Source of the DNA: Arsukibacterium indicum
GTDB lineage: Bacteria > Pseudomonadota > Gammaproteobacteria > Enterobacterales > Alteromonadaceae
Direction: 5' to 3'
DNA length: 64,000 nt
Assembly: GCF_019100565.1 (NCBI RefSeq)
Contig: NZ_JAHRID010000001.1
Span: 682,001 to 746,000, forward strand
Below are positions 1 through 8,171 of the stretch, in pieces; position 1 is the first letter of the stretch; each line of letters begins with the position of its first letter. Position numbers and translations under genes: made by a program. A model generated the notes under the pieces. The model saw nothing but the letters and a program-made list of their open reading frames with translations, did no database searches and was not told the origin of the DNA.

Positions 1-1000
1 TACCGCTTATCAGCAACTGATAATACAACTGTAATGCTTCAGGCGTCTGGTTAGCTGCCAACATCGACACAAATTCCGGTTGCTCTGATAACTGCGCTGC
101 GCCGGGTTCTAACTGGCTCAATGCCCCCTGGTGCAACAGGGTTAACATGTCATCCAACACCCTGCTGTAAGCACTGTGCTGGCTGATCAACGCCTGTAAG
201 CCAGCCTGCATCGCCTGATAGTCTTGCTGAAGAATAGCCCCAAGAATGGTGCTGGCGAACTGCTGATCCAAAAAGCCAAGCATCGCCCGCACAGTTTCCA
301 GTGTTAGCTGGCTGTTACTCTGAGCAATCGCCTGATCCGTTAAACTTAACGAATCGCGTACGCTGCCATTGGCAGCCCTTGCCAGTAACGACAGGGCCGC
401 CGGCTCAAAATAGATTTGCTCTTCCGTCAGCACTCGCGCCAGATGCGCTGAAATCTGATCCTGGTTCAGTGCTTTTAAGCTAAATTGCAAACAACGCGAC
501 AATACCGTCACCGGCAGCTTTTGCGGATCGGTCGTTGCCAGCAGAAACTTAACATGTGGAGGTGGCTCTTCCAGGGTTTTTAGCAGGGCATTAAAACTGT
601 GGCGGGACAACATGTGCACTTCATCTATCAGGTACACTTTAAAGCGACCACGACTTGGCGCATATTGCACGTTGTCTAATAAATCACGGGTGTCTTCAAC
701 TTTGGTGCGCGACGCGGCATCAATTTCGAGTAAATCAACAAAATTGCCGCCATCAATTTCCAGGCAGGCGCTGCAAACGCCACAAGGTGTGGCGGTAATG
801 CCGGTTTCACAGTTTAAACTTTTGGCAAAAATCCGCGCTATCGTGGTTTTACCCACGCCACGGGTGCCGGTAAACAGGTAAGCATGGTGCAAACGGCTAT
901 TGTGCAGAGCATTACTAAGCGCTGTTTTTACATGGTCCTGGCCAACCAGTTCTGCAAACTGCTTTGGCCGCCATTTTCTTGCTAAAACCTGATAACTCAT
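1..1000 (-). CDS. dnaX: DNA polymerase III subunit gamma/tau, N-terminal part (partial at window edge)
   Basis: Clamp-loader ATPase of the DNA polymerase III holoenzyme. The frame starts at the ATG at 1000 (MSYQVLARKW) and runs off the left edge after about 333 codons, so the tau-specific C-terminus and any programmed frameshift site are not visible. Walker A GTRGVGKT lies at residues 45-52, the zinc-binding cysteines near 63, 73, 76 and 79 (CGVCSAC), and Walker B LIDEVHML near 124-131, followed by the SRC sensor motif. It lies 45 bases downstream of apt on the same strand, the usual enterobacterial apt-dnaX order, so the two are probably cotranscribed. Identification is very secure; only the C-terminal extent is unknown. 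Confidence 0.97.
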   Translation of the reverse strand, partial: MSYQVLARKWRPKQFAELVGQDHVKTALSNALHNSRLHHAYLFTGTRGVGKTTIARIFAKSLNCETGITATPCGVCSACLEIDGGNFVDLLEIDAASRTKVEDTRDLLDNVQYAPSRGRFKVYLIDEVHMLSRHSFNALLKTLEEPPPHVKFLLATTDPQKLPVTVLSRCLQFSLKALNQDQISAHLARVLTEEQIYFEPAALSLLARAANGSVRDSLSLTDQAIAQSNSQLTLETVRAMLGFLDQQFASTILGAILQQDYQAMQAGLQALISQHSAYSRVLDDMLTLLHQGALSQLEPGAAQLSEQPEFVSMLAANQTPEALQLYYQLLISG

Positions 1001-1045
1001 GCCACAGCCTGATAGGTAAGAGGATGTTCTGGTATCAGACTAAAC

Positions 1046-1594
1046 TTATTCGCCGCTATACTCAACCAGACTCAGGATATTTAAACCTAAAGCCTCTAAC
1101 CGACTAACACCACCAAGTTCAGGCAGCGCAATAACGAAAGCAGCGTGATCAACTGTACCGCCCAAACGACGGACTAACTGTACAGTAGCATCGATGGTAC
1201 CGCCGGTTGCCAGTAAGTCATCAACCAGTAATACCTTGTCGCCTGCTTCTATTGCATCGGCGTGCAGTTCAAGCGCATCTTCGCCATACTCCAGGGTATA
1301 GCTTTGCGAAATCCGTTCGCGGGGTAGTTTGCCTGGCTTACGTACTGGCACAAACGGAATACCCAACGCATAGGATAATGGTGCGCCAAAAATAAAGCCG
1401 CGTGACTCAGTGCCAATGATTTTCTCGATACCCTTATCAGCGTAATAAGCCGCGAAAGCATCAATCACTTTTTTAAAGGCAGGGCCGTCCTGCATCAGGC
1501 TGGTTACATCCCGAAAGGTAATACCTGGTTTTGGGTAATCAGGTACCGTCTTAATTACGGCTTTTAAGTCAGAAGCGAGTTGATGCAAATTCAT
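1046..1594 (-). CDS. apt: Adenine phosphoribosyltransferase
   Basis: Purine salvage enzyme converting adenine and PRPP to AMP and pyrophosphate in the cytoplasm. The 182 residues match the normal family length (about 180). The PRPP-binding signature [13 protein letters not shown] sits at residues 121-133, and the N-terminal [12 protein letters not shown] segment is typical of Apt. A modest AGGT Shine-Dalgarno precedes the ATG. dnaX follows 45 bases downstream, as in many gammaproteobacteria. Nothing is unusual about the protein. Confidence 0.97.
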   Translation of the reverse strand: MNLHQLASDLKAVIKTVPDYPKPGITFRDVTSLMQDGPAFKKVIDAFAAYYADKGIEKIIGTESRGFIFGAPLSYALGIPFVPVRKPGKLPRERISQSYTLEYGEDALELHADAIEAGDKVLLVDDLLATGGTIDATVQLVRRLGGTVDHAAFVIALPELGGVSRLEALGLNILSLVEYSGE

Positions 1595-1625
1595 GGTGCT
1601 ACCTATTTGGGTCTGACGACGTTGA

Positions 1626-1745
1626 TCAGAACAGAAGTTGTACCCAGCGCACTATTGGCGCCAGACATAGCAAAGCAACAAAAAAGGCGACAAACGCCAG
1701 AAACTGCCAAAAATTAAATGAATCTTTAAAATTTTCGTCGGCCAT
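1626..1745 (-). CDS. Small single-pass membrane protein (39 aa), function unknown
   Basis: A short frame beginning [15 protein letters not shown] and ending WVQLLF. It has a charged N-terminus, then one long hydrophobic stretch (about residues 13-32, rich in F, A, V and L), then a single Arg-Trp before a short hydrophobic tail. This is the layout of a small inner-membrane protein. A purine-rich GAGTGGA stretch lies just upstream of the ATG. The stop is 31 bases before the apt start on the same strand, so it may be the first gene of an apt-dnaX transcript. I do not recognise a family. A longer overlapping frame on the same strand (1652-1837) looks far less protein-like and is probably noncoding. 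Confidence 0.5.
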   Translation of the reverse strand: MADENFKDSFNFWQFLAFVAFFVALLCLAPIVRWVQLLF

Positions 1746-1842
1746 CCAATCCACTCTTTGCTATTGAAGAACATTTTAAGGGCGCTAATGGTAATGAATT
1801 TACGCCGCTTTGAAAAGCGCCAAAGCGAATAATCCAAAAAGA

Positions 1843-1868
1843 AAAGCCCCGCAAAAGTGCGGGGCTTT
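1843..1868 (-). terminator. Rho-independent terminator after TonB receptor 1
   Basis: An 11-bp stem, AAAGCCCCGCA pairing with TGCGGGGCTTT, with a 4-base loop lies 34 bases beyond the receptor stop codon. On the minus strand it is followed by a T-rich run. The symmetric A/T flanks would let it work in both directions. Confidence 0.85.
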
Positions 1869-1901
1869 CAATTTACAGCAAGGTACGCTGTAACAGACTT
1901 A

Positions 1902-4802
1902 TCAGAACGTATAAGTCATATTAACGAAAGCACGACGGCCTAAATAATCCAGCTGCGATGCGAATAGCGGTACGTTACCCACTACGTTTGACGCTGCCGG
2001 GCTGGCTACCGGCGGCTGCTTATCAAACAGGTTGGCAACACCAACAGTCAGATCGATATGATCGCCGTACGTATAGCTGACAGACGCTGCGTGCAAAATA
2101 TAGGTTGGCGTTTCAGCTAAGAAAGTAACCGGTGTTCCGCGATAAGTAGTGCGGTTCTCATTAGCATACAAATGGTAATTTGATGTCTTGCTGAAATAAC
2201 TGATGTTCCAGTTAAACTGCCAGTCATCACGCGTTAACGTGGTAGATAACGTACCAACATGCTTCGGATTACCTACCCGCTTAATATAGAACAGGCGGTC
2301 ACTGTCAGAGAATTGCTGGAATGAACGCTCAATCTGGTTGGTATGGTTCAACACCATCCGTAAATCACCGAATGAGAAGGTATCCTGGTAGGTGAATTTA
2401 AAGTCAACACCGCGCACTTTCTGCTCAGAGGTGTTCAGGTAGCCACCACGAACCTCGTCAACACCCCAGTCACCATCAGTACCGTCGCGACGGTCAATCT
2501 GGTTACAGAATGGTTCATTTGCAAAGTTTTCAGAGGTGTAGCACTGGCTTAGTACCGCAGCACCGCTAACACTTGAAACCTGATCACTGATGGTGACATC
2601 GTAGTAATCAACTGACGCACCAAAGGTGTTTTCCGGGCTGACAAAGGTTAAACCAATACCTTTAGAAACCGAAGTTTCTGCTTCCAGCACGCCTGCTCCA
2701 CCACCGGTAACAGAAGTCATCGAGCCACCAACACCGGCAATATAGGTTTCAGGAATACCAGCAGCCGCACAGTTTTCACGGATCCGCGGGTTAGTTGACT
2801 CAATCCAGTTAACACACGGATCTGAAGTCTGGCCCAGGAAGCCTGTCTGATTATCCAGGTACAGTTCAAACAGCGCCGGGGCACGGAAAGACGTACCACG
2901 GGAAGCGCGCAGTTGGAAACCATGGCCGATAACCCAGCTTGCCGCTACTTTATAGGTTGTGTCGCTTCCGTAGGTATTTACATCGGTCCAGCGACCAGAC
3001 GCAGTAAGATCAAGGGATTCAACCAGTGGTAAATCGCGCAATAATGGTACTTTGGTTTCTGCATATACTGCTTTAGTATTGGCACTACCAGCGGTAATAC
3101 CGGCGCTGCTTAAGCCCCATGAGTTACCCCGGCGGGTTTCAACACCCGGCGTATCGTTAATCATATCTGACTGATAAGCCGCACCGACTACCGCACCTAC
3201 CATACCTGCCGGCAATTCGAACAAGTCGCCGGTAATATAAGCATCAACGGTATCTTGTTTGTAAATGGTTTTACCAATATCACGGCCAAACAAGAATCCA
3301 CGTACTTCGTCGCTGAACTGGCCATTGATATGCTCAGGGGTAAACCAGTTAACCTGCACACAGTCACGACCGGTTAACGGCGTTTGTTCGCCGGCACAGG
3401 GACCACCCAGTATCGCATTTTGGGCCATCAGCATTGAATCACGAATAATAATATCCTGCTCATACTGACCGCTATTATGTGTACGCTGGAACGAGGCATC
3501 CCAGAACCAGTCGCCAATCATACCTTCGGCGCCGATAACTGCCCGGGTATAATCGATGGTTGTTTCGCTGCTGTAATGATCTGTTAGTGCAACCGGCAAT
3601 ACCCGGGTCGTGCCTTCCCAGCCTGGTGCCAGACCAATCGGCACATAACCGATATCCGCGGTCCAGAACTGACGGGCGCTATCAATTTCTGTTTTACGGC
3701 GACTATGTAAAAATTCACCATAAACAGAAATGTCGTCAGTTAAATCATAATCACCCTGGAAAAACACTGAGCTGACTGCAGATTCCGGGATCATGGTTTG
3801 CTTTAAACGAAACGGATGTAAGCCATCTAACCAGCCGTCAGTGTCAGCGTTATGGCCAGCCCAGTACCAGCCATCAGGGTGCTGGGTTACTGTGGTATTG
3901 GTTTCACTTACGCCCGGGAAGCCAAAATTAGTGTAGTCATATTGAAACCGACCACCGTTTAAATTGAATAAGCCCGGGCCTGAGTCGGTACAATGATAAT
4001 TGCCGGTGCGAGGATCAATCGGGTCTACCCGTTCGCCAGTAGTGGCATCAAATAATAACCGTTCCTGACAATCAAAGAATTCACGGTCTCCACGTTTTAA
4101 TCCGGTATTGACGTTGTAATCGGCCACTACCCGCCATGAACCACGATCGAAGGTGTTACCGTAGGTTCCATTAATACGGTAGGTTTCGCCACCTGCCTCA
4201 AATGGCTTGCTGCCGCTAACGTTAATACTGGCATCATCGCCTTTTTTGGTAATAATGTTAATTACCCCGGCTACAGCGTCAGACCCATACAGTGATGATG
4301 CACCATCTTTTAAAATTTCAACCCGGTCAATGGCAGACACCGGCAATGCGTTCATATCAAACGCAGATACGGTACCACGGGTACCGGCAGGACCAGCACG
4401 ACGGCCATTTAACAACACCAGTGTACGGTTTGCTCCTAAGCCACGCATTGAAATTGATTCAGCACCTGCACCACCGTTAGTAACAAAACCAACCGAGTAG
4501 GCAGAAATTAACTGATCTGAACCTGCTGCAACAGTTGAGGTACGCAGTAATTCACCCAGGGTGTTAAGGCCCTGATCTTTGGCGATATCAGCACTGATAA
4601 TTTCCAGTGGCGTAGCACTGTCAATACCATCAGTACGAATACGGGAACCTACCACCTGAATGCGTTCGGTTTTTTCCGTTTTTGCTTCTTCTTCTTCAGT
4701 TTCAGTCTGGGCTGAAACGGCTCCGGCTGCCAACATGCTTGATGCAGCACCGAAAGCAAAAGCCAGGCGCACGGCTTTGCTTAATTTGCTATTTGTGAAC
4801 AT
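1902..4802 (-). CDS. TonB-dependent outer-membrane receptor 1 (966 aa)
   Basis: Outer-membrane beta-barrel importer energised by TonB-ExbBD. A signal peptide (residues 1-31, ending VSAQT) precedes a plug domain that starts near residue 47 (ERIQVVGSRI). The plug carries the conserved stretches VEILKDGASSLYGSDAVAGV and NITKKG-like sequence near 165-190. The C-terminus (FVNMTYTF) ends in phenylalanine, as barrel proteins do. An AGGGAG ribosome-binding site precedes the ATG. The leader and signal peptide closely resemble those of receptor 2 (11202-13865), so they are paralogues, but the barrels differ in length (966 versus 887). The substrate cannot be read from sequence; the neighbouring S9 peptidase and radical SAM gene make a peptide or a small modified product possible. 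Confidence 0.93.
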   Translation of the reverse strand: MFTNSKLSKAVRLAFAFGAASSMLAAGAVSAQTETEEEEAKTEKTERIQVVGSRIRTDGIDSATPLEIISADIAKDQGLNTLGELLRTSTVAAGSDQLISAYSVGFVTNGGAGAESISMRGLGANRTLVLLNGRRAGPAGTRGTVSAFDMNALPVSAIDRVEILKDGASSLYGSDAVAGVINIITKKGDDASINVSGSKPFEAGGETYRINGTYGNTFDRGSWRVVADYNVNTGLKRGDREFFDCQERLLFDATTGERVDPIDPRTGNYHCTDSGPGLFNLNGGRFQYDYTNFGFPGVSETNTTVTQHPDGWYWAGHNADTDGWLDGLHPFRLKQTMIPESAVSSVFFQGDYDLTDDISVYGEFLHSRRKTEIDSARQFWTADIGYVPIGLAPGWEGTTRVLPVALTDHYSSETTIDYTRAVIGAEGMIGDWFWDASFQRTHNSGQYEQDIIIRDSMLMAQNAILGGPCAGEQTPLTGRDCVQVNWFTPEHINGQFSDEVRGFLFGRDIGKTIYKQDTVDAYITGDLFELPAGMVGAVVGAAYQSDMINDTPGVETRRGNSWGLSSAGITAGSANTKAVYAETKVPLLRDLPLVESLDLTASGRWTDVNTYGSDTTYKVAASWVIGHGFQLRASRGTSFRAPALFELYLDNQTGFLGQTSDPCVNWIESTNPRIRENCAAAGIPETYIAGVGGSMTSVTGGGAGVLEAETSVSKGIGLTFVSPENTFGASVDYYDVTISDQVSSVSGAAVLSQCYTSENFANEPFCNQIDRRDGTDGDWGVDEVRGGYLNTSEQKVRGVDFKFTYQDTFSFGDLRMVLNHTNQIERSFQQFSDSDRLFYIKRVGNPKHVGTLSTTLTRDDWQFNWNISYFSKTSNYHLYANENRTTYRGTPVTFLAETPTYILHAASVSYTYGDHIDLTVGVANLFDKQPPVASPAASNVVGNVPLFASQLDYLGRRAFVNMTYTF

Positions 4803-4890
4803 TTTGATCTCCCTGGACCGCTCTTCATGAAAGCGATTCTTATTTTAATTGCTCCGGGACTATACCCTTTCAGATAAGGCCGGCTTAAAA

Positions 4891-4954
4891 AATACAGACA
4901 GCCGCAGCTGTCAGTATTCAGACCTAATATGCATACCGATTAAGCAGTGGTCAA
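4891..4954 (-). promoter_or_regulatory. Promoter and 5'-leader hairpin of TonB receptor 1
   Basis: A -35 element TTGACC (4949-4954) and a -10 element CATATT (4926-4931) are separated by 17 bases on the minus strand. At the predicted transcript start an imperfect hairpin (AATAC-T-GACAGC pairing with GCTGTC-T-GTATT, 4891-4918) would cap the 5' end of the mRNA. The same -35 hexamer precedes receptor 2. This is a pattern-based prediction. Confidence 0.5.
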
Positions 4955-4998
4955 TAACAGGTGCCGCTATTCGTCGCAAATTCAGGTAGATAAACTTA

Positions 4999-5036
4999 TT
5001 GGCCCTAATAATGTGCTTAAAACACTTTAGGGCCAA
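4999..5036 (-). terminator. Hairpin after radical SAM gene, possible terminator
   Basis: A perfect 10-bp inverted repeat (TTGGCCCTAA and TTAGGGCCAA) with an 18-base loop begins a few bases after the radical SAM stop codon. No strong T-run follows on the minus strand (AATAAGTTTATC), so termination efficiency is doubtful. It also lies upstream of the receptor 1 promoter. Confidence 0.5.
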
Positions 5037-5040
5037 CATG

Positions 5041-7638
5041 TCACGCAGCTGCAAAGTCTGAAACAGATTTTGGCCGTGATACGGCTGAATGGAGTTCCCA
5101 GAAAAACTGATGGGTATCGTATTGCAGGTAGTTCATATCAACACTGACCATCGAATTAGGATCAGCCACCTCAAATGTTGCCGGCGGGTAACTGGCCAAC
5201 GGCTTTTGCAGCTGTTTATATTCTTTAAAGTAACGTTTAAAGTCATGCTGCAATTGCGCTGTCAGGGGGTAACTCAGGCTATCGTCAGGCATGGACAATA
5301 AGTTAACCCGGAATACTGTCGCCAGTGCTGAGCTATCTGATAGCTGGTAGTGCTGCTCGATAAACATGGCTATTTGCTGATAAAAACCGGCCCAGCCACC
5401 TGGCATGGTTTTATCATTGTTAAAAAACCGCACCGCCCAGCTTATCTGCGGAAAACGATTTGGGTCATCAGTTACCTGCCGTAACAGATCCCGCAAAAAC
5501 GTGATGGCACTGATACCATGTTCCCATTGCAGATAACGCATAATATAGCGCAGCAATGAGTAACCGTCTGCCATAACATACATCTGATACATGGCTTTCA
5601 TTTCGGCTAAATCCTGTTCGGTATAGCTGAAGCTGGAAATCAGAAAGTTATTTTCATCAACCTTAATCTGATGCTTCTCGATATAGGCGGGATCAGCCAT
5701 CGGGCTGTTTGGTAACAACTGGGTTGGATAAGCCTTAACCGATACGTCCATATCAATGTAACGCTGTAAATCATTATCAAATGCGGCTACCGTAATGCCG
5801 GGTAAGCCTATCATCAGGTCGGTCGACAACGGTAACTTCAAGTCATCAAAAATCTGAGTTAACTCATCATAACGTTCGGTGCGGATATTTTTACGGTTAA
5901 TGACGTCAAGTGTATCTTCATCCGTTGTCTGAATAGAGATAATACCCTGACTGATAATACCGCCATCAGTGAAAATTTTAATGATCTCAACTAATTTCAA
6001 CGTTGAGTTTTTAGTGTAATTAACTACCACCTCATGCGGAAAGCCGAATTGTTGCTTCACCGCGACAATATGTCTGGCAATATCAATATCACGTTCATAC
6101 ATGCCAAAATTAGCATCGGCTATCCACATTACTTTAATGTTGTTCTGGCCAATCCAGTCAATTTCCTGCCTAACCCGCTCCATGTCAAATTTACGTACTT
6201 TCTGGTTAGTTGCCGAGCCCCAGTCGCAAAAAGTGCAGCCATAAGGGCAGCCACGATTTGTCTCAATAATTGCCGCTTCCACCCTGCCGCCGTAGCCATC
6301 AAAATAACCGGATAAATAAGGTGAAGGGATAACATCAACCTCTTTCATCCGGGTACGACCGGCTGTATGCACTATGCTCTGGCTCAGGGCGTTTCGAAAA
6401 CTAATGCCGGTTACGTTGGTCAGCGCAAATTCGTCAAAACCCAGGGCACCGTTATCATTTTTCGAAATTGTTTCAAAGATCTCGGCTATCGCCACTTCAC
6501 CTTCGCCATGCACTGAAATATCAACCGAGCGGTGGCGCTGCATGAAATCTTTACAAGCCTGTGGATAATCCGGTGTACTGGGGCCACCGTGTATCGTCAG
6601 GTTGGTGCTATTGTGTTGCTTCACTGTCTGGCTGATTTGCAGGTTTAAATCTACCGACCACATATAATTTGAAAACAACCAGACTCCGGGGCCAAACTTG
6701 CGGTACGGACCATTTAGTAAGTCATTGGGATTTAGAAAATTAATGGGAATGAGCACAAACCGCTGCAGTAAAACGCCATCCTGATAGTGCTGTAACGCAC
6801 TGAATAACACCCCCAGCGCTAATGGCAGATGATTCTCCATATGCGGCACAAAATAGACCGGGATCCGGCCATCCGCGTCAAGTTGCTGCCAGCTGGTGGC
6901 TACGCCTGGTTTTGACGCTGCAGGTTTAAAAACCGGAATATCATCAACATTACTATGCACTATACGTTTTTGCCGTAGCAATAAACCCTGCTCGTAAAGC
7001 TTTGTTATTATCTGTTCTGGCTGCCCAACGCTGTCGAAAAAATCAGTTTTAGCAGCAACGACTTCTGCTTGCTTTTTGCCATCAGCAAAAGCTAATAACA
7101 GTAACAGGCTGGCTACCGGCAAACTAATATACTGTTGATGTTGGGCTGACCAGGCAGCAAAGCCTTCTGGTGTAATTATTGCGGCAAAATGAATGCTGAC
7201 ACAAAGTGCCTCAGGGATTTCTGTCTTCTGCTCAGCGGCTGACAGCTCTGATACCAGCTCACCGGGCATCAGCTTTGCCACACTAAGCCAACAGTTACCA
7301 TTTGGATTGTTACCAGGTTCGTTAACTAAAATACCAGCCTGCTGCAATTGCCGGATACGATTAAATACAGCCTCTGCTTTTATCTGAGGCACTTTTTTCT
7401 GGACAACAGCATCACTTACAAAGGCATGACACACCGATACTTTGTCGTGATTATCAATAAACAACGCCAGCAACAGCAGGTCCAGCTCATGTACCAAAAA
7501 CGGCTTTGCCACACCGGATATCTGGCTGAGCATTAGCTGACCGCCACGCTGCATAATTATAAATTGGTCATTAAGATACAAATCGTCTGCTCCGGCAAAT
7601 TCAACTATGTCATTCAGGCTTAACCGACAATCTACCAT
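5041..7638 (-). CDS. B12-binding-type radical SAM protein with tandem PqqD-like N-terminal repeats (865 aa)
   Basis: Radical SAM enzyme: the [4Fe-4S] motif CPYGCTFC lies near residue 464, within ETNRGCPYGCTFCDWG. It is preceded (about residues 255-400) by a region resembling the cobalamin-binding fold of B12-type radical SAM enzymes, including GGPSTP near 350. The first 240 residues look like two copies of a winged-helix, PqqD-like unit (about 20-115 and 125-235), each with a leucine-rich helix (LDLLLLALF; ASLLLLLAF) and an ending of the type L..-GIL or L..-GLL. Such domains often bind leader peptides of RiPPs. The C-terminal 350 residues follow the HemN/B12-type plan (STDLMIGLPG). No Shine-Dalgarno is evident before the ATG, so the exact start is uncertain. 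The substrate is unknown; flanking receptors, a secreted peptidase and a methyltransferase suggest peptide or natural-product chemistry, which is inference. Confidence 0.8.
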   Translation of the reverse strand: MVDCRLSLNDIVEFAGADDLYLNDQFIIMQRGGQLMLSQISGVAKPFLVHELDLLLLALFIDNHDKVSVCHAFVSDAVVQKKVPQIKAEAVFNRIRQLQQAGILVNEPGNNPNGNCWLSVAKLMPGELVSELSAAEQKTEIPEALCVSIHFAAIITPEGFAAWSAQHQQYISLPVASLLLLLAFADGKKQAEVVAAKTDFFDSVGQPEQIITKLYEQGLLLRQKRIVHSNVDDIPVFKPAASKPGVATSWQQLDADGRIPVYFVPHMENHLPLALGVLFSALQHYQDGVLLQRFVLIPINFLNPNDLLNGPYRKFGPGVWLFSNYMWSVDLNLQISQTVKQHNSTNLTIHGGPSTPDYPQACKDFMQRHRSVDISVHGEGEVAIAEIFETISKNDNGALGFDEFALTNVTGISFRNALSQSIVHTAGRTRMKEVDVIPSPYLSGYFDGYGGRVEAAIIETNRGCPYGCTFCDWGSATNQKVRKFDMERVRQEIDWIGQNNIKVMWIADANFGMYERDIDIARHIVAVKQQFGFPHEVVVNYTKNSTLKLVEIIKIFTDGGIISQGIISIQTTDEDTLDVINRKNIRTERYDELTQIFDDLKLPLSTDLMIGLPGITVAAFDNDLQRYIDMDVSVKAYPTQLLPNSPMADPAYIEKHQIKVDENNFLISSFSYTEQDLAEMKAMYQMYVMADGYSLLRYIMRYLQWEHGISAITFLRDLLRQVTDDPNRFPQISWAVRFFNNDKTMPGGWAGFYQQIAMFIEQHYQLSDSSALATVFRVNLLSMPDDSLSYPLTAQLQHDFKRYFKEYKQLQKPLASYPPATFEVADPNSMVSVDMNYLQYDTHQFFWELHSAVSRPKSVSDFAAA

Positions 7639-7710
7639 TTAATGTAGTCAGTTTCAGCAGTATTACTTTTGTCTGGAGATTTTTAATGACACTTCTTTTG
7701 AACAGGCATA

Positions 7711-7734
7711 AAAAAACCACTGTAACAGTGGTTT
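7711..7734 (-). terminator. Rho-independent terminator after lipoprotein gene
   Basis: A 9-bp stem (AAACCACTG and CAGTGGTTT) with a 3-base loop is followed on the minus strand by a run of T. It lies 35 bases past the lipoprotein stop and separates that gene from the radical SAM gene, implying that the latter has its own promoter. Confidence 0.85.
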
Positions 7735-7768
7735 CTTAACTGGCCTGAGTGATTAGCGCGTCTGATTA

Positions 7769-8053
7769 TCAGCCACCCGGTGGAGGTGTGACTAATGAAC
7801 CCTGAGCCCGCTCAAGTTCAGTGCGCGCCTGAGCACGGTCAGCCTCAACCTGCTCAACGGTGCGGCAATTACGCCGGCCAATGTTGCTGCCTGTTGCACG
7901 CTCATTGCGACAAATATGAGTTACTTTGTCATTTTCATCAACAACTTCAAACTCAAAGTTACGCGACGCACGATTGTCAGACACATCAGATGTACTTGCA
8001 CAGCCTACTATCAGTAAGCTGGCAAGACTTAGCGCTACTAATTTAATTTTCAA
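7769..8053 (-). CDS. Small secreted lipoprotein (about 94 aa), unknown function
   Basis: From a TTG start at 8053 the protein begins MKIKLVALSLASLLIVGCASTSD, a lipoprotein signal peptide with lipobox IVGC. The start is favoured because an AAGGAGAG Shine-Dalgarno lies just upstream; a longer in-frame TTG at 8077 would read through that site. The mature part has a conserved-looking core with two cysteines (HICRNERATGS...RRNCRT) and a charged helix, then ends TPPPGG. Similar short proteins with a CR.E..TGS pattern occur in many proteobacteria, in my recollection, without assigned function. The PPPGG tail beside a radical SAM enzyme invites a RiPP-precursor idea, but the lipobox argues for an envelope lipoprotein. 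Confidence 0.75.
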   Translation of the reverse strand: MKIKLVALSLASLLIVGCASTSDVSDNRASRNFEFEVVDENDKVTHICRNERATGSNIGRRNCRTVEQVEADRAQARTELERAQGSLVTPPPGG

Positions 8054-8171
8054 CCTGCTCTCTCCTTGCTTTTTCAACCTGAAGATTAAACATTATCGGA
8101 ACATGTCACAAAGTGCAAACCTTTAATGTTAAAACTTGTTACGCATAGCTAACCATTTGAATACCAGAAAG

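Noticed and set aside
4826-4877. Short plus-strand frame (16 codons) in the receptor 1 leader
   Set aside because: No ribosome-binding site, lies in the leader of the divergent gene and has no context as a peptide gene.
7714-7734. CTGTAACAG-containing sequence as a LexA box
   Set aside because: Spacing does not fit CTGT-N8-ACAG; the symmetry is that of a terminator stem.
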